Shown here: piece after piece, positions 24,965 through 33,773 of the stretch
Layout: every line of letters begins with the position of its first letter
Position numbering within the stretch: position 1 is the stretch's first letter
From: an uncultured Spirochaetales bacterium
Lineage (GTDB): Bacteria; Spirochaetota; Spirochaetia; Sphaerochaetales; Sphaerochaetaceae
Direction: 5' to 3'
DNA: 64,000 nt
NCBI GenBank assembly: GCA_949300325.1
Contig: CASGDQ010000024.1
Location: forward strand, 1-64,000
Translations under genes and position numbers: made by a program
The notes under the pieces: generated by a model
Seen by the model: only the letters and a program-made list of their open reading frames with translations
Database searches by the model: none
What the model was told of the DNA's origin: nothing

Positions 24965-27868
24965 ATGCTGAAAATCGGAATCGACGTAGGAAGCACCACC
25001 ATGAAGGTGGTGGCGCTCGATGACGGAAACAAGGTCGTCTACGGCGCCTACGAAAGACATTATTCGGAAATCTTTTCAAGAGCCGGCAAAATGCTTGCCG
25101 ACCTGCGTGACAAACTGGGAAACCAGGAAATAACATATTCCATCTCCGGTTCGGCGGGCATGGGTCTCAGCGAAGAGGCCGGAATCCCGTTCGTGCAGGA
25201 GGTTTATGCCACCAGGGTTGCAGCCATGACATACATGCCGGACACCGATGCCATAATAGAACTCGGAGGAGAGGATGCGAAGATCCTCTTTTTGAAGAAC
25301 GGGCTCGAAGTGAGGATGAACGGAACCTGTGCCGGAGGCACCGGGGCCTTCATCGATCAGATGGCCACTCTTCTCGGCATCTCCAGGGATGATATCGATG
25401 CACTGGCTTCAAAAGCCACGGAGATATACACCATCGCCTCACGCTGCGGGGTATTCGCAAAGTCGGACGTACAGCCGCTCATAAACCAGGGAGCCAGGAC
25501 CGAAGACATTGCGGCATCCATACTCGTTGCCGTAGTAAACCAGACCATCGCCGGTCTTGCCCAGGGCAGGAAGATAGAAGGGAACATAGTCTATCTCGGA
25601 GGTCCGCTCACTTTCATCAGCAGCCTCAGAAAATACTTTGATGAGGCACTGAAAACAACCGGAGTATGCCCGGAAAATTCGCTTTATTATGTTGCAATCG
25701 GTGCAGCTCTCACACCTGGCGGTAAAAAATCGACGATAACAGAGCTGCTTGATCTGGTATCGAATCTGAAAGGAACCGGAAAATATACAAAGCTCCCTCC
25801 CCTTTTCAAAGACAGGAATGAGTATGAGGAATTCAAGGCACGCCATGAAAAAGCAACTGTAAATTATATCGATGCTTCGAAATATGCGGGAGAGGCATTC
25901 CTCGGCGTCGACTCGGGAAGCACTACGATCAAATGCTGCCTCATAGACAGGGATGCTAACCTGCTTCTATCCAGGTACAGCCCTAACAACGGCAATCCCG
26001 TGCAGGCGATAAGCTCCTTTTTAAGCTCGGTGTACGAGGATTACCCGAACATAATAATCCGCTCCAGCGCCGCAACAGGATATGGCGAAGAGCTTTTGAA
26101 AACTGCATTCAACCTCGATTACGGACTTGTAGAGACGCAGGCTCACTTTTTAGGAGCAAAACACTTCATGAATGATGTGGATTTCATAATCGACATCGGC
26201 GGCCAGGATATAAAATGCTTCAAGATCCGCGACGGGGCGATAGACGACATATTCCTAAATGAGGCCTGCTCATCGGGATGCGGATCTTTTCTGCAGACGT
26301 TCGCCAACGCGCTTGGAAAATCCAGCCAGGAATTTGCTGACCTTGCAATAGATGCAAAGGCTCCTGTGGATCTCGGCTCCAGGTGCACGGTGTTCATGAA
26401 TTCCTCCGTCAAACAGGCGCAAAAAGACGGGGCCGGAATAAACGACATCTCCGCAGGACTTGCGATATCGGTCGTCAAAAACGCGCTTTACAAGGTCATC
26501 AGGGCCACCAGCAAGGAACAGCTTGGAAAGAACATAGTCGTGCAGGGAGGCACATTTTTAAACGATGCCGTGCTCAGGGCTTTCGAGCTGGAGCTGGGCA
26601 TAGATGTGATCAGGCCGCAGATAGCTGGGCTCATGGGCGCATTCGGCGCCGCACTCTATGCAAAGATCATGACAGAAAGGACTGGAAAGCAGACCGGGAT
26701 AATCAGCAAGGAGGAGCTTGCGGAACTTCATCCGAATATCCGATCCATCCGTTGCCAGGGGTGCGCCAACCACTGCATACTCACCATAAACGACTTCGGC
26801 CTCAACAGAAGGCTTATAAGCGGCAACAGATGCGATAAGCCGATAACAGGAGTAAAGAGAGAGGAAAGCGACGAGGACAACATCTATCTTTTCAAACAGA
26901 ACCTCATGAAGGGCTACATGGGAGAAAAGGGAGAAAATAAGCGCGGACGGCTCGGCCTTGCGCTCGCCCTCGGCATGTGGGAGCTTCTGCCATTTTACCA
27001 GACGCTGTTCGAGAACCTCGGCTTCAGGACCGTTGTCTCCCCGTTCAGCACCAGAAGCCTCTATATAAGCGGGCAGGCCTCGATCCCTTCCGATACGGTA
27101 TGCTTCCCCGCAAAGCTGATGCATGGGCATATCGAATACCTTAAAAAGCAGAACGTGGACATGATCTTCATCCCCGCAAGCAGCTACAACGTGAACGAGG
27201 AAAAGGGAACGAACCATTTCAACTGCCCTGTAGTGGCCTATTACGGGGAAGTAATAAGAGCAAACCAGGACCTTGGCGGCATCCCGCTTAAGCTCGCCTA
27301 CCTCTCGCTTGAAAGAAGAAATGTCCTCAAAAAGAGGATAATGGATACTTTCGGAACCAAATCGGGAGAGACCGCACGGGCTGTGGACAAGGCGTTTGCG
27401 GCCTTGGAGGACTATCATAAAAAGGTCATCGAAAAAGGTGCGCTCATCATCGAGAAGGCCAGAAAGGAAAAGCGGCACATAATCGTGCTTGCAGGAAGGC
27501 CTTATCATGTCGATCCTGAAATCAACCACGGCATCGACCATCTGATCGTCACGCTCGGAGCTTCTGTCGTCAGCGAGGATAGCCTGAGCTATATGATCGA
27601 CAGGGGAAAAGTGGATGTCCTCAACCAGTGGACGTACCATGCAAGGATGTATGACGCGGCAAGGTACGTCCTTGATAAGCCGGATATGGACCTTGTGCAG
27701 CTCGTTTCCTTCGGCTGCGGGCTCGATGCGGTCACGACTGACGAGGTCAGGGAGATCCTGAGAAGCGGCGACAGGATCTACACCCAGATCAAGATCGACG
27801 AGATCACGAACCTCGGGGCTGTAAAAATCAGGCTCAGAAGCCTTTTCGCCGCCATGGAGCTTAAGTGA
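24965..27868 (+). CDS. acyl-CoA dehydratase activase, two ASKHA domains plus DUF2229
   Basis: 967 residues. Two BcrAD/BadFG activase domains in tandem: GIDVGSTTMKVV with GTCAGGTGAF (about 4-260), then GVDSGSTTIKCC with EACSSGCGSF (about 315-580). A DUF2229-type region with CQGCANHC near residue 600 follows. Such ATPases hold a bridging [4Fe-4S] cluster and inject electrons into 2-hydroxyacyl-CoA dehydratases. Many relatives are single ~1400-residue proteins that also include the partner encoded next; here the two are separate genes. The true substrate is unknown. Confidence 0.87.
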   Translation: MLKIGIDVGSTTMKVVALDDGNKVVYGAYERHYSEIFSRAGKMLADLRDKLGNQEITYSISGSAGMGLSEEAGIPFVQEVYATRVAAMTYMPDTDAIIELGGEDAKILFLKNGLEVRMNGTCAGGTGAFIDQMATLLGISRDDIDALASKATEIYTIASRCGVFAKSDVQPLINQGARTEDIAASILVAVVNQTIAGLAQGRKIEGNIVYLGGPLTFISSLRKYFDEALKTTGVCPENSLYYVAIGAALTPGGKKSTITELLDLVSNLKGTGKYTKLPPLFKDRNEYEEFKARHEKATVNYIDASKYAGEAFLGVDSGSTTIKCCLIDRDANLLLSRYSPNNGNPVQAISSFLSSVYEDYPNIIIRSSAATGYGEELLKTAFNLDYGLVETQAHFLGAKHFMNDVDFIIDIGGQDIKCFKIRDGAIDDIFLNEACSSGCGSFLQTFANALGKSSQEFADLAIDAKAPVDLGSRCTVFMNSSVKQAQKDGAGINDISAGLAISVVKNALYKVIRATSKEQLGKNIVVQGGTFLNDAVLRAFELELGIDVIRPQIAGLMGAFGAALYAKIMTERTGKQTGIISKEELAELHPNIRSIRCQGCANHCILTINDFGLNRRLISGNRCDKPITGVKREESDEDNIYLFKQNLMKGYMGEKGENKRGRLGLALALGMWELLPFYQTLFENLGFRTVVSPFSTRSLYISGQASIPSDTVCFPAKLMHGHIEYLKKQNVDMIFIPASSYNVNEEKGTNHFNCPVVAYYGEVIRANQDLGGIPLKLAYLSLERRNVLKKRIMDTFGTKSGETARAVDKAFAALEDYHKKVIEKGALIIEKARKEKRHIIVLAGRPYHVDPEINHGIDHLIVTLGASVVSEDSLSYMIDRGKVDVLNQWTYHARMYDAARYVLDKPDMDLVQLVSFGCGLDAVTTDEVREILRSGDRIYTQIKIDEITNLGAVKIRLRSLFAAMELK

Positions 27869-29118
27869 TGCCTCAGTTTACGCAGCAGATGAAAAACGAC
27901 GGCTGGACCATAGTGGTTCCAAACATGTCGGAGATACATTTCAATGTGATGAAGCGGATTTTCGAGAACTACGGATACAACGTGCTGCTTCTGGAGAACA
28001 ACGATTCCACCCTAATAGACGAAGGGCTGAAGTATGTGCATAACGACATGTGCTACCCTTGCCTTCTCGTTATCGGGCAGATGCTGGATGCGATCAGGCG
28101 CGGTCTTGTTGATAAGAACCGATGCGCCCTCGCCATAAGCCAGACCGGCGGAGGCTGCCGCGCGAGCAACTACTACTTCCTGCTTATAAAGGCGCTTAAG
28201 AAGGCGGGTCTTGAGAACATTCCGGTAATATCGCTGAACCTTCAGGGGATGAACAGCAATCCCGGATTCAAGATTACCAAGACGATGATGCTTCAGGCGT
28301 TTACAGCCCTCATTTACGGGGATCTGCTGATGCTTTTGTCGAACCAGACAAGGCCGTATGAGAAAGAAAAGGGAGATACCGACCGCCTTGTTGCTAAATG
28401 GACGGACTATCTCGGGGAATGCTTTGCGAAAAACCGTGGATATTTCGGGCGCAACCTGAAAAAGAACCTCAACCGCATCAGCGATGATTTTGCAGGCATT
28501 CCAGTAGAGAGGGTCAAAAAGGTAAAAGTCGGCGTTGTCGGAGAAATATACATGAAGTACTCCGCGCTCGGCAACAACAATCTTAAGGATTTTCTTGAAA
28601 GCGAGGACTGCGAGGTGATGCTTCCTCCGATGCTGGGCTTCGTGTTCTACGGCTTTACAAACGGCATACACGACCATGATTTCTACGGAGGCCGATGGAT
28701 GTACAAGCATATCGTGAAATACATCGTCATGCCGTATCTTGAGAAGTTCGAGCGCTGGAGCGAGGAAGCGGTTTTGAGGCATAAGGAATTCAACCGCGCC
28801 GCAAGCTTTAAAGAGCTCGAGGGCTATACGAAGGGAATCATAAGCCAAGGCTGCAAGATGGGTGAAGGATGGCTGCTTACTGCAGAAATGGTCGAGCTCA
28901 TTGAAAAAGGCTATGGCAACATCGTCTGCACCCAGCCATTCGGATGCCTGCCGAACCACATCGTCGGCAAGGGCATGATCAGGCCGTTAAAAGAGAAATA
29001 CCCCGATTCCAACATAGTCCCGATAGACTACGACCCGTCGGCAACGAAGGTCAACCAGGAAAACAGGATAAAGCTGATGCTCGCAATCGCAAGGGAAAAC
29101 CTTGCAAAGCAGAAGTGA
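27868..29118 (+). CDS. 2-hydroxyacyl-CoA dehydratase D-like component
   Basis: 416 residues, starting at ATG 27868, which shares one base with the activase stop (TGATG). Conserved cysteine motifs DMCYPC, GGGCRASN, QGCKMG and CTQPFGCLPNH suggest binding of iron-sulfur clusters as in HgdB/HgdA. It corresponds to the C-terminal part of fused activase-dehydratase proteins. No CoA transferase or acyl-CoA dehydrogenase is nearby, so a classical fermentation pathway cannot be inferred. Confidence 0.82.
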   Translation: MPQFTQQMKNDGWTIVVPNMSEIHFNVMKRIFENYGYNVLLLENNDSTLIDEGLKYVHNDMCYPCLLVIGQMLDAIRRGLVDKNRCALAISQTGGGCRASNYYFLLIKALKKAGLENIPVISLNLQGMNSNPGFKITKTMMLQAFTALIYGDLLMLLSNQTRPYEKEKGDTDRLVAKWTDYLGECFAKNRGYFGRNLKKNLNRISDDFAGIPVERVKKVKVGVVGEIYMKYSALGNNNLKDFLESEDCEVMLPPMLGFVFYGFTNGIHDHDFYGGRWMYKHIVKYIVMPYLEKFERWSEEAVLRHKEFNRAASFKELEGYTKGIISQGCKMGEGWLLTAEMVELIEKGYGNIVCTQPFGCLPNHIVGKGMIRPLKEKYPDSNIVPIDYDPSATKVNQENRIKLMLAIARENLAKQK

Positions 29119-30456
29119 TCATATCATCTTCCGCCTCTTGTAGTGGATAAAACAGCATATCAGGAACACTATCCCGCAAACCGTCGTGATCGGGGTTGCA
29201 AGCCCTATCAGAAAGAGGGAGGAATTTTCAAGCCTTGAGAATATCAGGGCCAAGGGTATCCTTATCAGAAAGGCCGAGCCCATCCCCTGCACCATCACAG
29301 GCACCGACCGCCCTGAGCCGTTGAAGAACCCGATCAGGGAAAAGAGCATGCAGGTAAGGATGCACTCGGGGGAAAAGCCCTTCAGAAACAGCGCGCTCTG
29401 ATTTATGACCTCTTTTTCGGATGTGAAGAGCGATGACATTGCGCCTCCGAAGAAGAAGCCCACAATAAAAAAGAGCGTTCCAAGAGAACATCCGCATGCA
29501 ATTGCGGTCTTAAGCCCCTTTTTGGCTCTTTCGCGCAAGCCGGCCCCTATGTTCTGCGCACTGAAGGCAGATACGGACTGCATGAGCGATGAGGGCAAGA
29601 GCATTATGAAGGACACTATCTTCTGCGCAACCCCGTATCCTGCAGACGGCATAAGACCCATTCCATTGACTATCGAATTGAGAACCAAGAACGATATCTG
29701 CACCATCGTCTCCTGCAGCGCGATCGGAACTCCTACTGAAAGGATCCTTTTGATCTCGACAGGGTCTATCTTGAGCTTCTTTCTATCGAATGCTATATCC
29801 AGCTTCCTTTTTTTAAGCGCGAAAAGCGACACTATTACGGAAACTCCCTGTGCGGCGACCGTGGCATAGGCCGCGCCGGATGCATCCATCTTGAAATATC
29901 CGACAAGAAGGAAATCCCCTATTATGTTCACCACACAGGCAACCGCCACAAATATAAGAGGAAGGTTCGCATCTCCCACCCCGCGCAGGATCGAGCTTAT
30001 GACGTTGTAGGCTATTATGACGATTATGCCTGCCGAGCATATCCTTATGTATCCGACGGCCATATCATGGGAGGCCTCAGGCACACGCATCAGAGAGGCG
30101 ATGGAACCAGCAGAAAGTTCCAAGACCACAGTAAGAACGATTCCGATGATAAGAAAGAGGATTATGCTGGTGCCGACAGCGCAGCCTGCCCTATCCCTAT
30201 CCTTTGCTCCGACATGGTGGCCGATTACGACAGTGGAGCCCATTGCAAGGCTTGTTATCACAAACGTCACCATCTGCATGAACGCAGACCCTGTTCCCAC
30301 CGCAGCAATCGATGCGGCCGAGCCGAACCATCCGACCACAAGCAGGTCCACCGCACCATATGCGGCCTGGAGTATCAGAGCCCCGAATACAGGGAGCGCA
30401 AAACGCACGAGGCTTGAAAATACAGGACCTTCTGTAAATGAGATTTCCTTATCCAT
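29119..30456 (-). CDS. MATE-family multidrug/Na+ antiporter
   Basis: 445 residues, about 12 membrane segments in two halves, starting from MDKEISFTEGPVFSSLVRFA. Typical motifs include a first-helix P in ALPVFGALILQAAYGAVDLL and VGWFGSAASIAAVGTGS. MATE proteins expel cationic compounds in exchange for Na+ or H+. I choose ATG 30456 over the upstream TTG at 30492, because a promoter (-35 TTGAAA, -10 TTTAAT) sits directly before it. Its 3' end abuts the dehydratase-like gene on the other strand. Confidence 0.87.
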   Translation of the reverse strand: MDKEISFTEGPVFSSLVRFALPVFGALILQAAYGAVDLLVVGWFGSAASIAAVGTGSAFMQMVTFVITSLAMGSTVVIGHHVGAKDRDRAGCAVGTSIILFLIIGIVLTVVLELSAGSIASLMRVPEASHDMAVGYIRICSAGIIVIIAYNVISSILRGVGDANLPLIFVAVACVVNIIGDFLLVGYFKMDASGAAYATVAAQGVSVIVSLFALKKRKLDIAFDRKKLKIDPVEIKRILSVGVPIALQETMVQISFLVLNSIVNGMGLMPSAGYGVAQKIVSFIMLLPSSLMQSVSAFSAQNIGAGLRERAKKGLKTAIACGCSLGTLFFIVGFFFGGAMSSLFTSEKEVINQSALFLKGFSPECILTCMLFSLIGFFNGSGRSVPVMVQGMGSAFLIRIPLALIFSRLENSSLFLIGLATPITTVCGIVFLICCFIHYKRRKMI

Positions 30457-30463
30457 ATTGATG

Positions 30464-30492
30464 ATTAAAAATATAAACGCCTTGTTTTTCAA
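30464..30492 (-). promoter_or_regulatory. MATE gene promoter, probably leaderless
   Basis: Minus-strand -35 TTGAAA (30487-30492), 17-nt spacer, -10 TTTAAT (30464-30469), then 7 nt to ATG 30456 and no Shine-Dalgarno sequence. Confidence 0.55.
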
Positions 30493-30556
30493 TTATCTGA
30501 AGGCGCAGGAAAAGCCCTTTTCCATGTTTTTTTCGTGTGGATGCAAATCAGCGCTG

Positions 30557-31072
30557 TCAGAAAAAGCTTTTGACATGAAGCGGGGTGTATTCCATATGCC
30601 CATCCACCCTCTTTGAAAGCATGAGGCTTATAGAGGAAACCTCCTGCACTATCGGGTTGACGCCCGCTTTCCCGTGAAATGGAGGAAAGGCCCTCCGGGC
30701 TAATGTCACGTGAGGCCTGAACTTTCCTTTCTCAAGGTTAAAACCTCTTTCAGAAAGGTTTCCCGCAAGATCCTTCTGAAGGCTTAAAAGCATATCAGAT
30801 TTTTCTGCCCCGAGCCAGATTATATCCCCGTCGCCGCGGTGGAACGAACCGATATGGTCCATGCAGATTGAAAAAGGCTTATAATCAAGCGCCTCCATCG
30901 CAGTACATGCATTTTTCATCTCCTTGCCGCTGCATTCGCCCAGAAAGCTCAGCGTCAGGTGCATGTTGTCCCTGCGGGTATAGGAGGCCTTTTCAAGCTT
31001 GAGAGCATCGCGGATGCAGCAGATCGCATCGAGGGCCGAAGGGCTGAAGGAGACTGCAATGAAAAGCCTCAT
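30557..31072 (-). CDS. thpR: RNA 2',3'-cyclic phosphodiesterase (2'-5' RNA ligase family)
   Basis: 171 residues. The two HxTx motifs of the 2H phosphoesterase fold are HLTLSF (about residue 39) and HVTLAR (about 123). ThpR opens 2',3'-cyclic phosphates on RNA ends. GGAAGGTGAG precedes ATG 31072; the upstream ATG at 31087 overlaps this ribosome binding site. The start overlaps the end of the flavin reductase gene by 4 nt, outside the HxTx core. Confidence 0.88.
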   Translation of the reverse strand: MRLFIAVSFSPSALDAICCIRDALKLEKASYTRRDNMHLTLSFLGECSGKEMKNACTAMEALDYKPFSICMDHIGSFHRGDGDIIWLGAEKSDMLLSLQKDLAGNLSERGFNLEKGKFRPHVTLARRAFPPFHGKAGVNPIVQEVSSISLMLSKRVDGHMEYTPLHVKSFF

Positions 31073-31076
31073 AAGC

Positions 31077-31625
31077 TCACCTTCCATTCAAAGCCTTAAA
31101 AAGCGCTGCACATTCCTTTTCCAGCTGGGCAATCTCATCTTCATTCAAAATAAGCTCGGATTTGGAGAACCTTGCGCCGAGAGCGACCTGCGTCTGCTCC
31201 TCAAGGACCTCGCAGTCCAGCATCTCAAGCAGCTCCCTGAGCTTTGAAAGGGAAAAGGAGCCTCCGCTGGAGCCTGCAGCCGAGCTCAGTGCGACAAGCT
31301 TTCCTCTCCCCGCGGCTGTCGAGTAATCCCCTTCTATCACAGGGCGAGAAAGCCAGTCGATAAGATTTTTTACAGCGGCGCTGTAGCTGTGGTTGTACTC
31401 TGGACTTCCTATCCAAAGCGCATCGGCCTCCCCGACCGCTTTTCTTACCCTTTTAACTGCAACGGGAGCTGGAAACTCCTCATCCTGATTCAAAAGCGGA
31501 AGATCGCCATAATCAAGAAACGAGCAGTCAAAGGATTTGGATAGTTTATCAAAGGCATAGCGGAGAAGCTGCGTATTATAGCTTTCGGAGCGCAGGCTTC
31601 CCGAGATGAAAAGAATTTTCTTCAT
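31077..31625 (-). CDS. NADPH-dependent FMN reductase family protein
   Basis: 182 residues with the flavodoxin-like fold: phosphate-binding GSLRSESYN at residues 9-17 and GSPEYNHSYSAAVKNLIDWL near 75-94. Family members reduce FMN, quinones or azo compounds with NADPH. Its physiological partner is unknown. It overlaps thpR by 4 nt to form a two-gene unit (ATG and stop close together). Confidence 0.85.
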   Translation of the reverse strand: MKKILFISGSLRSESYNTQLLRYAFDKLSKSFDCSFLDYGDLPLLNQDEEFPAPVAVKRVRKAVGEADALWIGSPEYNHSYSAAVKNLIDWLSRPVIEGDYSTAAGRGKLVALSSAAGSSGGSFSLSKLRELLEMLDCEVLEEQTQVALGARFSKSELILNEDEIAQLEKECAALFKALNGR

Positions 31626-31729
31626 GCCTTGATGATAGGACGGCTTGAAGGAATAATCAATTCAAACATGCTTTTATAGGCCTGCTTGAAGAAAAACGGG
31701 CCCAAGCTCTTTTGACAAGTCCAGGCAAT

Positions 31730-31763
31730 CTTCATGAAGAAAGCCTGCTTCATGTGCTATCAT
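31730..31763 (+). promoter_or_regulatory. palindrome and -10-like element before the Y-family polymerase
   Basis: A perfect 10-bp palindrome CTTCATGAAG (31730-31739) and a second CTTCATG 19 bp downstream precede TATCAT (31758-31763). This could be an SOS-type operator, but the LexA box of this lineage cannot be derived from the window. Confidence 0.3.
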
Positions 31764-31782
31764 CTTTGAAAAGAGGCTTTTC

Positions 31783-33255
31783 ATGCAGGACCGGACGTAT
31801 ATGGCAATAGATCTCAAATCATTTTACGCATCCGTCGAATGCCAGGAGCGCGGCCTCGATCCGCTTGATACAAACCTTGTGGTCGCAGATTGCTCCCGCA
31901 GTGAAAAGACCATATGCCTTGCAGTAAGCCCTACTCTCAAGGCCTACGGGATCCCTGCAAGGGCGAGGCTTTTCGAGGTTGTACAGAAAATAAGGGAGAT
32001 CAATGCCGAAAGAAAGAGAAAAAACAGAGGAAGAAGCTTTTCCGGCTCTTCAGCAAGCATATCCGAGCTATTAAGAAATCCAGCCCTCGAATTCGATTAT
32101 ATTACCGCCACCCCGAGAATGTCGCATTACATGGCCACCAGCACTCAAATATACAACATATACCTGAAATACATCTCACCTGAGGATATACACGTCTACT
32201 CGATAGACGAGGTGTTCATGGATGTGACCGATTATCTTGCCCTTTATAAGACAACAGCCAAAGAGCTTGCCAAAAGGATGATGAAGGACGTTTTCAACAG
32301 CACCGGGATAACCGCCACGGCAGGAATCGGCACAAACCTCTATCTAAGCAAGATCGCGCTCGACATCATGGCAAAGCATGTAAAGGCGGATGAAGACGGG
32401 GTGAGGATTGCAAGCCTTGATGAGAGGAGCTACCGCGCCGCGCTCTGGGCTCATCGTCCGATAACCGATTTCTGGAGGGTCGGACGAGGGTATGCAGAAA
32501 AGCTTGAAAAGAAAGGCCTTTTCACCATGGGCGATGTGGCAAGATGCTCGCTTGAGAGGGAGGATGTGCTATATAAGCTGTTCGGAGTGAACGCGGAGCT
32601 TCTCATAGACCATGCCTGGGGCTGGGAGCCATGCACGATGAAGGAGATAAAGGCCTATAAGCCGGAATCAAGCAGCATAGGATCTGCGCAGGTGCTCCAA
32701 AGCCCATATACTGCAGAAAAGACCTCGCTGGTCTTAAGGGAGATGGCGGAGGCCCTCTCGCTTTCGCTTTTTGAGAAGCACCTTGCAACCGACCAGATAG
32801 TCCTTGGAATCGGCTATGACATAGAGAATTTCAGAATACCTGGAAAGATGGACGACTACGAAGGGGCGGTTACGACCGACCATTGGGGCAGGAAGATTCC
32901 GGCTCATGCCCACGGAAGCATCAACCTGCCCTTTTATACATCCTCTTCAAAAAGGATAAGCGAGGCCGCATTATCGCTTTTTTCCCGCATCGCAGATAAA
33001 AGCCTCCTGATTAGAAGGCTTTACTTAACTGCAAACCATGTAGAGGATGAAAAAGAGGCAGAAAAAAACCTGCAGCCAGATCTCTTTGACGATCAAAAAA
33101 AAGGGATGGAGGACATCAGGGAGCAGAGGCTTCAGGATGCAACGCTGAAGATAAAAAAACGCTTTGGCAAAAATGCGCTTCTAAAGGCCACAAGCCTCAC
33201 TGAAGGCTCCACTGAAAGACTCAGGAACAGCCAGATCGGAGGACACAAGGCATGA
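31783..33255 (+). CDS. Y-family (UmuC/DinB-like) translesion DNA polymerase
   Basis: 490 residues. Catalytic acidic residues lie in AIDLKSFYASVE (residues 8-19) and YSIDEVFMDVT (about 140); a helix-hairpin-helix region with DFWRVGRGYAEKLEKKG follows, then the little-finger domain. The length and the companion gene match Bacillus UvrX/YozK-type polymerases rather than compact Pol IV. It would copy damaged DNA. GAGG precedes the ATG. The stop overlaps the next gene by 4 nt. Confidence 0.9.
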   Translation: MQDRTYMAIDLKSFYASVECQERGLDPLDTNLVVADCSRSEKTICLAVSPTLKAYGIPARARLFEVVQKIREINAERKRKNRGRSFSGSSASISELLRNPALEFDYITATPRMSHYMATSTQIYNIYLKYISPEDIHVYSIDEVFMDVTDYLALYKTTAKELAKRMMKDVFNSTGITATAGIGTNLYLSKIALDIMAKHVKADEDGVRIASLDERSYRAALWAHRPITDFWRVGRGYAEKLEKKGLFTMGDVARCSLEREDVLYKLFGVNAELLIDHAWGWEPCTMKEIKAYKPESSSIGSAQVLQSPYTAEKTSLVLREMAEALSLSLFEKHLATDQIVLGIGYDIENFRIPGKMDDYEGAVTTDHWGRKIPAHAHGSINLPFYTSSSKRISEAALSLFSRIADKSLLIRRLYLTANHVEDEKEAEKNLQPDLFDDQKKGMEDIREQRLQDATLKIKKRFGKNALLKATSLTEGSTERLRNSQIGGHKA

Positions 33256-33668
33256 AGGAAAACCCTTATTTGGACATTATCGACCTAGAGCACCCGACAT
33301 CTAAAAAGCATCCGAGGATGCCGGCTTTGATGAGGGCGGCGCAGTTTTCGCCCTTTTCTGCTCTCATTGGGTACGAGGAGGAGATAGACGAGGCGGGAAG
33401 GCTCACAGAAGAAAAGATAAATCTTTCAGAAGACGAGAGGATAGAGCTTGACGGGAAGCTTAAAAAACTCATGTGTGAAAATACTGGAAAAGAGGCATGC
33501 TTCACCTATTTCAAGGAGGATGAAAAAAAAGAAGGCGGACGGTACATCACAACACAGGGGATTATAAAAAAACTGGATGGATATGAGAATGCAATAATCC
33601 TTTCAGACGGGACGAAGATAAATCTCGAAGACATTATTGAAATAGATTTTATCCAAAATAGTACGTGA
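33252..33668 (+). CDS. YolD-like protein paired with the Y-family polymerase
   Basis: 138 residues. The segment HPRMPALMRAAQFSPFSALI is the core of YolD-like proteins, proposed to be UmuD-like partners of UmuC-type polymerases in Firmicutes. ATGA overlap with the polymerase gene implies coupled synthesis. The remaining C-terminal part (about 80-138) has a small beta-rich domain. Confidence 0.75.
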   Translation: MKENPYLDIIDLEHPTSKKHPRMPALMRAAQFSPFSALIGYEEEIDEAGRLTEEKINLSEDERIELDGKLKKLMCENTGKEACFTYFKEDEKKEGGRYITTQGIIKKLDGYENAIILSDGTKINLEDIIEIDFIQNST

Positions 33669-33721
33669 AAGTCCTCCTTGTTTTAATGAAGGGCTTTAAC
33701 TTCTCCTAGCCTGCTACTTCA

Positions 33722-33750
33722 AAGAAAAATAATGGTCCCCGAAGGGACCA
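33722..33750 (-). terminator. terminator after trpS
   Basis: On the minus strand TGGTCCC-TTCG-GGGACCA (33733-33750) is followed by TTATTTTTCTT. A standard intrinsic terminator with a UUCG loop. Confidence 0.85.
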
Positions 33751-33773
33751 CGATAAAACTGCTTGAATCGCCA

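Noticed and set aside
26558..27640. 360-residue frame antisense to the activase gene
   Set aside because: Shadow frame; the activase motifs on the plus strand are continuous across it.
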